From Clostridia bacterium (lineage in GTDB: Bacteria > Bacillota > Clostridia > Monoglobales > Monoglobaceae): a DNA stretch of 64,000 bases. Shown here piece after piece: positions 7,034 to 14,538 of the stretch (position 1 is the first letter of the stretch; each line of letters begins with the position of its first letter). Where the stretch lies: the NCBI GenBank assembly GCA_017546145.1, contig JAFYXN010000009.1, positions 1 through 64,000 on the forward strand. The letters run 5' to 3'. The notes beneath the pieces were generated by a model. It searched no databases. It was not told the origin of the DNA and was given only the letters and a program-made list of their open reading frames with translations. Made by a program: the position numbers and the translations under genes.

Positions 7034-8836
7034 CTATCTTATATTCTTATACAGGGGACCATAAGCTTGACAAGCACGATAGTCCTGACCTTCCTTATCC
7101 ATACCAAATGCGTTCCAGGCAGCGGGTCTGAATACCTTTTCTTCAGGAACGTTGTGCATACAAACCGGGATTCTGAGCATAGAGCAAAGAGTGATAAGGT
7201 CTGCACCGATATGACCGTAGCTGATAGCACCGTGGTTTGCACCCCAGTTGTTCATAACATCATAAGCGGTTTTAAATGCACCTTCTCCGGTTACTCTTGG
7301 AGCAAACCATGTGCAGGGCCATGTATAGTCTGTTCTCTTCCAAAGCTTGTCAGAAACTTCGTCAGGAAGATTGATTGTCCAACCCTCTGCAATCTGAAGA
7401 ACAGGGCCAAGACCTTTTACCAGATTAAGTCTTATCATTGTAGCAGGCATTTCTGCTCTTGTTAAGAATCTTGAAGAATAGCCGCCACCACGGAAGTAGC
7501 CAAGGTCTGCCATGTTCCATGTGGTAGATGCCATAACTGTATCGCAGTCAGCATCTGTCATGTCGTACCATTCTTTCATAACACCATTGCCGTTTTCGTC
7601 CTTAACTTCGCCACAGGCATCAAGACAGCAAGCACCTGAGTTGATAAGGTGAATAAAGCCGTCAGCCTCTTTTGCCTTACCTTTGATTTCATAGCCGGTT
7701 GTGCGCTTTACAGCATCGCCGCTCCAGTATGTTCTAACATCGGCAAACATCTGCGCTCTGTTTGTAAGAAGCTTGCCAAACAGCATGCCCATACCGTTGA
7801 GAACATCGTTCTCGGTTGCAAGAATGTATGGCTCTCTTGCACCGTTCCAGTCAAATGATGTGTTGAGCATTGCTTCGGGGAAGTCACAGTTGGGATAAAA
7901 GTCTGTCCACTGTCTTTGACCCTGAAAGCCGGCTGCAATTGCGTTGTGGCCAACCATTTCTTCTTCGCAGCCTTCGGGAAGGTTGGGGTTGCCGTTCATA
8001 AGGTCCTTGATGATACAAGCCATCTTTACAACAAACTCAAACTGTTCTTCCTTTTCTTTGTCACTTCTCTGCATATCTTCCGGGTTCTTGTCAAAGCCCA
8101 TATTGCATTTTTCCTTAGCCCATTTAAGTGCTTTCTGGAATTCAGCTTCGTCATAGATCCCCTCTGACATTCTTCTGATAACTTCTACCTCGTCAACAGA
8201 CTCAACTCTCATGCCGAAGTATTCTTCCATAAATGCAGTATCAATAATTGAACCGCCGATACCCATACAGATTGAACCAATCTGGAGGTATGACTTGCCG
8301 CGCATTGTAGCCGCTGCAACTGCAGCACGGCCAAATCTAAGAAGCTTTTCCTTTACATCCTCAGGGATGGTTGTATCGGTAAGGTCCTGAACATCGTGAC
8401 CGTAAATGCCAAATGCAGGAAGGCCCTTCTGTGCGTGTGATGCCAAAACTGCTGCAAGATAAACCGCACCGGGTCTTTCTGTTCCGTTAAAGCCCCAAAC
8501 GCCTTTGATTGTCATGGGGTCCATATCCATTGTTTCTGAGCCGTAGCACCAGCAGGGGGTAACTGTCAGTGTAATGTCAACGCCTGCCTTCTTGAATTTG
8601 TCAGCGCAAGCAGCAGCCTCTGCAACACGGCCTATTGTTGTGTCTGCAATAACAACCTTTACAGGCTCGCCGTTTGAGTATTTAAGATTTTCTTCAAACA
8701 GCTTTGCTGCGTTCTTTGCCATATTCATTGTTTGTACTTCAAGTGACTCTCTTACCTTAAGCGGGCCTCTGCGTCCGTCAATTGTAGGACGAATGCCGAT
8801 TACCGGATAATCGCCAATAAGTCTTGATTTTGCCAT
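7034..8836 (-). CDS. fucI: L-fucose isomerase
   Basis: A 600-residue protein matching the full length of L-fucose isomerase (about 590 residues), which interconverts L-fucose and L-fuculose (also D-arabinose/D-ribulose) with Mn2+. The start [20 protein letters not shown] after AAGGAGG, and motifs such as [44 protein letters not shown] and [18 protein letters not shown], are those of FucI. No fuculokinase, aldolase or permease gene is adjacent, so the rest of the pathway must lie elsewhere. A divergent AraC-type regulator suggests control by the sugar. Confidence 0.95.
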   Translation of the reverse strand: MAKSRLIGDYPVIGIRPTIDGRRGPLKVRESLEVQTMNMAKNAAKLFEENLKYSNGEPVKVVIADTTIGRVAEAAACADKFKKAGVDITLTVTPCWCYGSETMDMDPMTIKGVWGFNGTERPGAVYLAAVLASHAQKGLPAFGIYGHDVQDLTDTTIPEDVKEKLLRFGRAAVAAATMRGKSYLQIGSICMGIGGSIIDTAFMEEYFGMRVESVDEVEVIRRMSEGIYDEAEFQKALKWAKEKCNMGFDKNPEDMQRSDKEKEEQFEFVVKMACIIKDLMNGNPNLPEGCEEEMVGHNAIAAGFQGQRQWTDFYPNCDFPEAMLNTSFDWNGAREPYILATENDVLNGMGMLFGKLLTNRAQMFADVRTYWSGDAVKRTTGYEIKGKAKEADGFIHLINSGACCLDACGEVKDENGNGVMKEWYDMTDADCDTVMASTTWNMADLGYFRGGGYSSRFLTRAEMPATMIRLNLVKGLGPVLQIAEGWTINLPDEVSDKLWKRTDYTWPCTWFAPRVTGEGAFKTAYDVMNNWGANHGAISYGHIGADLITLCSMLRIPVCMHNVPEEKVFRPAAWNAFGMDKEGQDYRACQAYGPLYKNIR

Positions 8837-8894
8837 TTTTAAATTCCTCCTTGTTATATGTAAGCTTAAAACATATTTTTCTTAATATAATTAT

Positions 8895-8928
8895 ATACTT
8901 GCATTATCTTAAATACTTGTGCTATAAT
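8895..8928 (+). promoter_or_regulatory. araC-type gene promoter with overlapping direct repeats (candidate operator)
   Basis: TTGCAT (8899-8904), 18-bp spacer, TATAAT (8923-8928) form a SigA promoter for the regulator. Overlapping it are two direct repeats beginning ATACTTG at 8895-8907 and 8913-8925, matching at 10 of 13 positions with 18-bp periodicity. AraC-family proteins bind direct repeats spaced near two helical turns, so autoregulation and control of divergent fucI is plausible. I found no clear -35 for fucI on the other strand. Confidence 0.6.
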
Positions 8929-8968
8929 AGAAAAAAATATAACAATATTCAGTTTTTTGGAGAATACA

Positions 8969-9811
8969 ATGATTTACAATGAACTAAAGCCGCGCGGTAC
9001 TGCAGATTTCCCTATTGAATACTATTACATAGATAAGAACCATACCAGATACGATATGTCTTCACACTGGCACTCAGAGCTTGAAATTATAAGGATTTTA
9101 GACGGAGAGCTTAACGTCAAGCTTGACAATGAAAGCTATACTGCCCAAAAGGGTGATATAATAATTGTAAACCCCGAAACGGTGCATGGTGCAATACCTG
9201 CCGCGTGCGTGTATGAATGTCTGGTTTTTCACATGGAGTTTTTATATGTTGATACATACAGCTGCAGATTTTTTATTGAAAGCATTTTAAACCGTGAATA
9301 TGTTATAAAAAGCTATATTCCACTTGAAGACTCTGAATTTCATTCGGCTGTAAATGCTGTATTTGATGCAATGAGCCATAAATCATCAGGATATAAGTTC
9401 ACGGTAATAGGAGCATTATACAGACTTTTCGGGATAATTGTTGATGAACACCTATACAGCACTGCAAGCGGTGACAGAGGAATGTCAAGTGACAAAAACC
9501 TTCCTAAGCTGAAAAAGGTTCTCAGCTTTATCAGAGGTAATTATGACAAGCAGATTGCTCTTGGTGATATGGCAACGTCTGCAGGGATGTCATCAAAATA
9601 CTTTTGTTATTTTTTTAAGGAAATGACCGGAAAAACGCCTGTAGAATATCTTAATGGCTACCGCATAGAAAAAGCGTCGCAAAAACTGCTTAATACCGAT
9701 TTAAGCGTTACGGATATAGCGTATTCCTGCGGATTTAATGATTTGAGCTATTTCATAAAAACATTTAAGGCTCAGAAGGGGATTTCACCTACAAAATTCA
9801 GAAAGGCATAA
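8969..9811 (+). CDS. AraC-family transcriptional regulator (cupin sensor), likely controls fucI
   Basis: Start ATG 8969 with GGAG 6 bp upstream; the TTG at 8957 overlaps that site. This 280-residue protein has an N-terminal cupin (SSHWHSELEIIRILDGELNVKLDN...GDIIIVNPETVHG, roughly residues 30-80) and a C-terminal AraC DNA-binding domain with two helix-turn-helices (LGDMATSAGMSSKYFCYFFK and VTDIAYSCGFNDLSYFIKTFK). The layout is that of sugar-responsive AraC/XylS regulators. It is divergent from fucI across 132 bp, so an L-fucose or D-arabinose response is the simplest inference. Confidence 0.88.
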   Translation: MIYNELKPRGTADFPIEYYYIDKNHTRYDMSSHWHSELEIIRILDGELNVKLDNESYTAQKGDIIIVNPETVHGAIPAACVYECLVFHMEFLYVDTYSCRFFIESILNREYVIKSYIPLEDSEFHSAVNAVFDAMSHKSSGYKFTVIGALYRLFGIIVDEHLYSTASGDRGMSSDKNLPKLKKVLSFIRGNYDKQIALGDMATSAGMSSKYFCYFFKEMTGKTPVEYLNGYRIEKASQKLLNTDLSVTDIAYSCGFNDLSYFIKTFKAQKGISPTKFRKA

Positions 9812-9840
9812 AAAGAGCATTCCGCTCTTTTTATGCCTTT
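9802..9840. terminator. Perfect 17-bp inverted repeat carrying both convergent stop codons
   Basis: AAAGGCATAAAAAGAGC (9802-9818) pairs perfectly with 9824-9840 across ATTCC. Both convergent genes end inside it: the AraC gene stops with TAA at 9809-9811 and the HAD gene with TAA (minus) at 9831-9833, each encoding Lys-Ala-stop from the same arm sequence. The inner GAGC/GCTC stem with T5 in either direction acts as a bidirectional terminator. Confidence 0.9.
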
Positions 9841-10613
9841 AAAAACTCAAGCAGGCTTTTTATATTGTCAAAAATATAATCAGGCTTGGTTTCGCTGTTT
9901 TTAACATCATCAATTGCAGCTTCGCCGCTTAAAACAAGAATTGACGAAATTCCGGCGTTCAGACCGCAGGCAATGTCGGTGTAAAGCCTGTCACCGATTA
10001 AAACTGATTCTTCAGCCGTAAATCCTGTTTTTTCAAGAGCAAGATATACCATATCGGGCTGAGGCTTGCCAATAAATCTGGGTTGGCGTCCGGTTGCGTT
10101 AAAAAGCATATCGCTTACACTGCCGCAGTCAGGAACATATCCGTAGCTTGTGGGGCAAACATAGTCAGGATTTGTTGCAATATAGTCAACTCCGCGACCA
10201 AGCAGTATGCATGCATCTTCAAGCTTTTGAAAGGTCAGCTCGGTATCAAAGCCCATCAGCAGACAATCAATGTCGTCTTCAAGCTTGACTGTTATGGGGA
10301 AGGCTGCAAGCTGTTCTTTTAGTGCTTTTGTTCCGAAAACATATATTTTTTTGTACTTGTTCTTGATTTGACGCTCAGTTGCGTTTACTGAAGTCAAAAA
10401 ATCGTCGCAGCCGGCATTTATGCCAAGCGATGCAAGCTTTTCAACATATTTTTCAACACTTTTTGAGGAGTTGTTGGTTAGGAAGAGGTATCTTCCGCCG
10501 ATTTCTCTTATGTATTCCAAAAACTCAGGGACACCTTCAAATAAATCATTGTCAAGATAGATTGTTCCGTCCATATCAAGAAGAAAAAGTTTTTTTGTTT
10601 TTAGCTTTTCCAT
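9831..10613 (-). CDS. HAD-IIA family sugar-phosphatase (NagD-like)
   Basis: A 260-residue cytosolic hydrolase. FLLDMDGTIYLDNDLFEG near the N-terminus is motif I with the nucleophile/acid aspartates; FLTNNSSKS is motif II (T/N variant of HAD-IIA); the cap domain contains DCLLMGFDTELTF; GKPQPDMVYLALE (motif III lysine) and LIGDRLYTDIACGLNAG (motif IV) complete the site. HAD-IIA enzymes such as NagD and AraL dephosphorylate sugar phosphates or p-nitrophenyl phosphate; the physiological substrate is not predictable. A promoter is seen immediately upstream. Confidence 0.85.
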   Translation of the reverse strand: MEKLKTKKLFLLDMDGTIYLDNDLFEGVPEFLEYIREIGGRYLFLTNNSSKSVEKYVEKLASLGINAGCDDFLTSVNATERQIKNKYKKIYVFGTKALKEQLAAFPITVKLEDDIDCLLMGFDTELTFQKLEDACILLGRGVDYIATNPDYVCPTSYGYVPDCGSVSDMLFNATGRQPRFIGKPQPDMVYLALEKTGFTAEESVLIGDRLYTDIACGLNAGISSILVLSGEAAIDDVKNSETKPDYIFDNIKSLLEFLKA

Positions 10614-10640
10614 ATTCCAATCTCTGTATCTTAATATTTT

Positions 10641-10668
10641 ATTATAAAATTAGTTTTATTAATTGCAA
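10641..10668 (-). promoter_or_regulatory. SigA-like promoter of the HAD-IIA gene
   Basis: Minus strand TTGCAA (10663-10668), 16-bp spacer, TATAAT (10641-10646), 28 bp upstream of the start codon and immediately downstream of the MgtC-like gene. Confidence 0.65.
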
Positions 10669-10671
10669 ATG

Positions 10672-11388
10672 TTAAATTTTAACCGAAAGGATACTGTTGT
10701 TTTTATAAAGCTTTTCGGCAAGAGCCACCTTGTCGACCTCGTGATTGACTACAGCAGTTATGTAGACGTCAAGTGAGTCTTCGGTTTTCTTTTTAAATTC
10801 AATGGCTGTGATTGTAATATCATATTCACAAAGAACATCAGTGACAAAAGAAAGTGAATTTTCCTCGTTTGCAATGGTAAAGATAAATTCAATTTCGGTA
10901 GGGGTCTGAAGAAATTTCAGATTTTTGTGGAGGATAATCTGTACCACAACAATTATTATGGTTGTTGCAATACTGATAAAGTACATACCTGTACCGATGG
11001 ACATTCCAATGCCTGCTGTTGCCCATATACCGGCTGCAGTTGTAAGACCGGTTACTGCACGCTTTTGTATAAATATCATACCTGCACCCAAAAAGCCAAT
11101 ACCCGAAACAATCTGTGCACCAATTCTTGACGGGTCAACGCGAGTATCCAACCCCATGGACGAATAGCGTGAAATAAAGTCGCTGAAGCCATACTGAGAG
11201 ATTATCATAAGAAGGCATGATGCAATGGCAACAATTGTATGGGTGCGCATTCCCGCACCTTTGCCGCGGTTTTTTCTTTCATAGCCGACAATGCAGCCGC
11301 AAAGACCTGCAATAAAAATGCGAAGCAAAAGCTCAATCTGAAACAGCCAGTCAGAGTTATGAAAGTATGATACAATAAAGTTAATCAT
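10672..11388 (-). CDS. MgtC/SapB family membrane protein
   Basis: A 238-residue protein with four to five hydrophobic N-terminal segments and a soluble C-terminal domain. RIFIAGLCGCIVGYERKNRGKGAGMRTHTIVAIASCLLM, then DPSRIGAQIVSGIGFLGAGMIF and VTGLTTAAGIWATAGIGM, are the conserved MgtC/SapB core. The C-terminal part (residues ~155-238) looks ACT-like. MgtC proteins are linked to growth in low Mg2+ and to modulation of the F-type ATPase; direct Mg2+ transport is doubtful for the family. Strong ribosome site (AGAGGAGG). Its leader carries a hairpin with a T-run, suggesting attenuation. Confidence 0.88.
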   Translation of the reverse strand: MINFIVSYFHNSDWLFQIELLLRIFIAGLCGCIVGYERKNRGKGAGMRTHTIVAIASCLLMIISQYGFSDFISRYSSMGLDTRVDPSRIGAQIVSGIGFLGAGMIFIQKRAVTGLTTAAGIWATAGIGMSIGTGMYFISIATTIIIVVVQIILHKNLKFLQTPTEIEFIFTIANEENSLSFVTDVLCEYDITITAIEFKKKTEDSLDVYITAVVNHEVDKVALAEKLYKNNSILSVKI

Positions 11389-11407
11389 TTATGTAAGCCT
11401 CCTCTAA

Positions 11408-11454
11408 AAAAATACAGCCTAACAAAGCAGAAACAATGTCTGTTTTGTTACGCC
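11408..11454 (-). terminator. Leader terminator/attenuator upstream of the MgtC-like gene
   Basis: On the minus strand, TAACAAAACAGA (within 11439-11454) pairs with TCTGCTTTGTTA (within 11417-11431) as a 12-bp stem with one G-U pair, followed by GGCTGTA and seven T, then the ribosome site of the MgtC gene. The hairpin lies between promoter and start codon, the position expected for transcription attenuation. The ~80-nt leader is too short for the classic M-box. Confidence 0.6.
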
Positions 11455-11477
11455 TTTGAAATCTTCTGATTTCATAT

Positions 11478-11506
11478 ATGATACACCCGATATAATGTTT
11501 TGTCAA
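11478..11506 (-). promoter_or_regulatory. SigA promoter of the MgtC-like gene
   Basis: Minus strand TTGACA (11501-11506), 17-bp spacer, TATCAT (11478-11483). Transcription would start near 11471, about 80 nt before the start codon. Confidence 0.8.
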
Positions 11507-11551
11507 GTGCGTAAAAAAGTGAGAGAGTATGCATAAATTGCTGTAATTTAA

Positions 11552-11580
11552 TTGACTGGTTTTGTGGTTTGTGATATAAT
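11552..11580 (+). promoter_or_regulatory. SigA promoter of the radical SAM/DUF4430 unit
   Basis: TTGACT (11552-11557), 17-bp spacer, TATAAT (11575-11580). The leader to ATG 11687 is about 100 nt and holds no recognisable riboswitch; a seven-codon reading frame starts at ATG 11593 but shows no ribosome site. Confidence 0.85.
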
Positions 11581-11686
11581 TTAATTTGCTGATGACACTT
11601 TATGCGCTGTGGTGAATTTAGAAATCTTTTGGTGGCAACTTGTCGCGCGAATGAATGACAGACTGCTAAAAAGAGGATGGTGTGCA

Positions 11687-12589
11687 ATGAAAATAAGCGA
11701 TTTTATATATTTCTCTAAATTTGGTTTAAAAACAGTCTTATTTAAAAAGAAAGACCCCATACTTGGAACGATTATTTTAACTGATAAATGCAATTTATCG
11801 TGTAAGCATTGCTCTGTTAACAATTTAACTGCTGTAATCTATCCTTATGCGCAGATTGTTGAAGAAATGAAGATATTATATGACATGGGTATTAGAATAC
11901 TGTTTTTTTGCGGCGGAGAAACATTTCTTTGGGCAGATAACGGCAAAACGCTGAGGGACTTAGTGATAGAAGCAAAAGAAATGGGTTTTCTGATAGTAAA
12001 TGTTGTTACTAATGGTACATATAAAATAGACTTGACCGAAGCGGATTTGATTCTTTTGAGCCTTGATGGTGACAGAGAACGGCACAATATTATTCGCGGA
12101 GATACCTTTGATAAAATTATGGAAAACATTAATAATGCAACTTCCGATAATATATGCTTTTATATGGCGGTAAACCAAATCAACAAAGATACTATTCCAT
12201 TTGTATGCAACCTTGCAAAGAAAACAAAAAATGTTCGTGCAGTATCCTTTAATTTTCATACTCCGTATCCCAATACAAAGGAATTGGAGCTGTCAAGGGA
12301 GGACAAGGTTAATTGTTGCAATATTATCAGGGATATGATTAAACAAAAAATGCCAGTTTTTAATTTAAAAAGCGCACTGCCGTATATAATTGATAACAGT
12401 TTTCCGACGCCTTGCTATCAATGTGTGGTGATGGAAAACGGTAAATTAAGTGTTTGCGGCAGATGCATTGATATTGATGGCCTTTGTGAAAGATGCGGAT
12501 ATTTCTTTGTTGCTGAATATACACTCTTGTTTAATGGAAATATAAAAATAATGATGGAAATGCTTGCTACGTATTTAAAATATGTATGA
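11687..12589 (+). CDS. Radical SAM protein with C-terminal triple CxxC cluster
   Basis: I start at ATG 11687 (GAGG 10 bp upstream); in-frame ATG 11651 and GTG 11609 lack ribosome sites. The 300-residue protein has the radical SAM cluster motif C35-x3-C39-x2-C42 (LTDKCNLSCKHCS), a FFCGGETFLW SAM-binding segment (variant of GGEP) and a TNGTY strand. Near the C-terminus, CX2C-X10-CX2C-X6-CX2C (CYQC, CGRC, CERC) could ligate an auxiliary Fe-S cluster or zinc, reminiscent of but not identical to SPASM/twitch domains. The reaction is unknown. It is followed 13 bp later by a second, different radical SAM gene. Base composition is visibly more AT-rich than its flanks. Confidence 0.82.
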   Translation: MKISDFIYFSKFGLKTVLFKKKDPILGTIILTDKCNLSCKHCSVNNLTAVIYPYAQIVEEMKILYDMGIRILFFCGGETFLWADNGKTLRDLVIEAKEMGFLIVNVVTNGTYKIDLTEADLILLSLDGDRERHNIIRGDTFDKIMENINNATSDNICFYMAVNQINKDTIPFVCNLAKKTKNVRAVSFNFHTPYPNTKELELSREDKVNCCNIIRDMIKQKMPVFNLKSALPYIIDNSFPTPCYQCVVMENGKLSVCGRCIDIDGLCERCGYFFVAEYTLLFNGNIKIMMEMLATYLKYV

Positions 12590-12602
12590 TATTGGTGAAG
12601 CT

Positions 12603-13856
12603 ATGAGTATAATTACATCTGCTACAAGAATGTGGCTTACAAAAAGCACAAAACCATTCAGGTTTGTAAATATATCTGATGAAAAGCTTGAATATGACAA
12701 CGAGCAAAATATGGGACTTTATGTGCACATTCCTTTTTGCCGACAGATATGTGATTTTTGTCCTTATTGTAAAGAAATATACGACCGGAAAAAATGCAAT
12801 AAATATATTGACAGCTTAATTCAGGAAATACATATCGTAGGCAAAATGCATAAAGGAAAAAAACAGGTAACAAGTCTGTATTTTGGCGGTGGTTCTCCGG
12901 CTTTGGCGGTTGAACGGATAGAAGAAATAATCAATACAATAAACATATATTTTTATATAACCGAAGGTATCGGAATAGAGCTTCACCCATCTGATTTGGA
13001 GGTTTCAAAGCTTACAAAACTTAAAAAGGCAGGAGTTACAAAAATATGTATTGGAATCCAGTCCTTTAACGAAAAGTTTCAAGCCTTGCTTGGACGGTGC
13101 AATGCAAATGCAAAGGTTATAAGTCAAGTGCTGAATGATGTGGAATTTGAAACTGTTTCAATGGACTTTATTTTTGCCTTGCCCAGTCAAACCTTTGAGG
13201 ATTTAAAAAGTGATATTGACACAGCATTTGAATGCGGTGCAAATCATATTGCTGTTTATCCTTTTATTGACTTCACATTTACAAAAAGCAAAATAAAAGG
13301 TATGAAAAGCAAGAAAAAAAGAGAACTGCTTGATCTGATAACAGAATATTGTTACTCGAAGGGCTACAGACGCGATTCAATATGGACATTTTCAAAAAAT
13401 CACACAGCAAAATACTCGTCCATGACAAGAGATAATTTTTTAGGGTTTGGGTGTTCTGCGACAACTCTTTTAAAAGACCGGTTCAAAATAAACACATTTT
13501 CGGTTGAAGAATATATAAAAAGAATAAATAAACATATATTGCCCACATCTCTTACTATAAAGTTTACTTTAAGACAGCGGATGATATATTATCTGTTTTG
13601 GTCTGCATACAGTACAAAGGTTGATTCGGCTGAGTTTGAAAAATTTTTTGGAATCCCTTTAAAAAGAATGTATGGATTGGAACTGTTTCTGGCAAAGCTT
13701 TTCGGCTTTGTTACCGAAAAGGACGGAGTATATTCAATGACATTAAAGGGGGCATTTTATTTTCATTACTATGAGAGCTTCTACACGCTTTCGTATATTG
13801 ATAAGATGTGGGGCATAATGAGGACTAATGCGTTTCCGGACGGTATTAGCCTTTAA
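12603..13856 (+). CDS. HemN/HemW-like radical SAM protein
   Basis: A 417-residue protein; I choose ATG 12603, which has GGTGAAG just upstream, over ATG 12582, which overlaps the previous gene without a ribosome site. GLYVHIPFCRQICDFCPYC gives C46-x3-C50-x2-C53 plus C56, the hallmark of the coproporphyrinogen III dehydrogenase-like family. LYFGGGSPALA and IGIQSFNEKFQALLGR are further HemN/HemW motifs, and GFGCSATT corresponds to the family GxGA motif. A winged-helix-like C-terminal part follows. Homologues include HemN, the heme chaperone HemW and heme-degrading ChuW-type enzymes, so porphyrin/heme chemistry is possible, but many members are unassigned. AT-rich like its partner. Confidence 0.82.
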   Translation: MSIITSATRMWLTKSTKPFRFVNISDEKLEYDNEQNMGLYVHIPFCRQICDFCPYCKEIYDRKKCNKYIDSLIQEIHIVGKMHKGKKQVTSLYFGGGSPALAVERIEEIINTINIYFYITEGIGIELHPSDLEVSKLTKLKKAGVTKICIGIQSFNEKFQALLGRCNANAKVISQVLNDVEFETVSMDFIFALPSQTFEDLKSDIDTAFECGANHIAVYPFIDFTFTKSKIKGMKSKKKRELLDLITEYCYSKGYRRDSIWTFSKNHTAKYSSMTRDNFLGFGCSATTLLKDRFKINTFSVEEYIKRINKHILPTSLTIKFTLRQRMIYYLFWSAYSTKVDSAEFEKFFGIPLKRMYGLELFLAKLFGFVTEKDGVYSMTLKGAFYFHYYESFYTLSYIDKMWGIMRTNAFPDGISL

Positions 13857-13892
13857 AATAGACACAAAAGGAAATTAATTGGAGGAAGATAA

Positions 13893-14369
13893 ATGAAAAC
13901 TTTAAATAACACTGATGATATGAAAAAATCCAGCATAGCACCTATGCTTCATGGCTTTATTATATATATAGTTTTGACGGCTGCTGTGTGTTTGGCTTTG
14001 TCTGCGTGCAGTAATTCGGGGCAGCAGAGTGATTTGTGGGAAAATGCAATTTATACACAGGATACAGAATTGGGAAGCGGAGCAAAAACAATAGCAGTTG
14101 AGGTCAAAGCAGAGGAAAAGGCAGTAACCTTTAAAATCAATACCGACAAGAAAACGGTTGGCGACGCACTTTCAGAACATAAGTTGATTTCTGGTGAAAA
14201 AAGTGCATACGGACTTTATGTAAAGTTTGTAAACGGAATTGAGGCGGATTATAACAAGACAAAAAGCTTTTGGGCATTTAGCAAAAACGGTGAGAGTATG
14301 ATGACCGGGGTAGACGGTGAAGAGATAACAGACGGCAGCCACTATGAGTTTGTTTATACAAAACAATAA
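13893..14369 (+). CDS. DUF4430 lipoprotein (transcobalamin-like C-terminal domain)
   Basis: A 158-residue exported protein after GGAGGAAG. A 20-residue charged N-terminus precedes a hydrophobic segment (FIIYIVLTAAVCLALSAC) ending in a lipobox-like LSAC, so it should be a lipoprotein anchored at Cys39. The mature domain (VTFKINTDKKTVGDALSEHKLISGE...GLYVKFVNGIEADYNK...SFWAFSKNGESMMTGVDGEEITDGSHYEFVYT) matches the DUF4430 pattern, related to the beta domain of cobalamin carriers and found in many Firmicute surface proteins. As the third gene of the radical SAM unit it may bind the substrate or product outside the membrane; that is inference. Confidence 0.78.
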   Translation: MKTLNNTDDMKKSSIAPMLHGFIIYIVLTAAVCLALSACSNSGQQSDLWENAIYTQDTELGSGAKTIAVEVKAEEKAVTFKINTDKKTVGDALSEHKLISGEKSAYGLYVKFVNGIEADYNKTKSFWAFSKNGESMMTGVDGEEITDGSHYEFVYTKQ

Positions 14370-14385
14370 TAAACGGACTGTAAAT

Positions 14386-14464
14386 GCAATCAGGCTTTCA
14401 GTGTCAGAAAGCCTGATTGCGTTATCTTATAGGAAATTACTACTTTTTTGTTGTAATTTCCTAT
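14386..14464 (+). terminator. Tandem hairpins after the DUF4430 gene
   Basis: Two inverted repeats: GCAATCAGGCTTTC (14386-14399) pairs perfectly with 14407-14420 (14 bp, loop AGTGTCA); ATAGGAAATTAC (14429-14440) pairs with 14453-14464 (12 bp, loop containing six T). A third weaker stem, AAGTG/CACTT at about 14516-14533 followed by TTTTATT, borders the rqcH stop. Together they fill most of 14370-14538 and should stop transcription from the radical SAM unit. Confidence 0.7.
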
Positions 14465-14538
14465 ATTACACAAAAGTGTACCTTAATCCCTTCAAGATTG
14501 AGGAGTAGGTGAGTTTAAGTGCTTAATCAAACACTTTT

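Noticed and set aside
7649-8810. Several plus-strand reading frames of 60-80 codons across fucI
   Set aside because: They are antisense shadows of the highly conserved fucI gene without ribosome sites or family motifs.
11389-11470. M-box (ykoK) Mg2+ riboswitch before the MgtC-like gene
   Set aside because: The leader is only about 80 nt and lacks the M-box conserved core; only a simple hairpin is supported.
11585-11686. RiPP precursor peptide in the leader of the radical SAM unit
   Set aside because: Only a seven-codon frame and an in-frame extension of the first gene are present; neither has a ribosome site.
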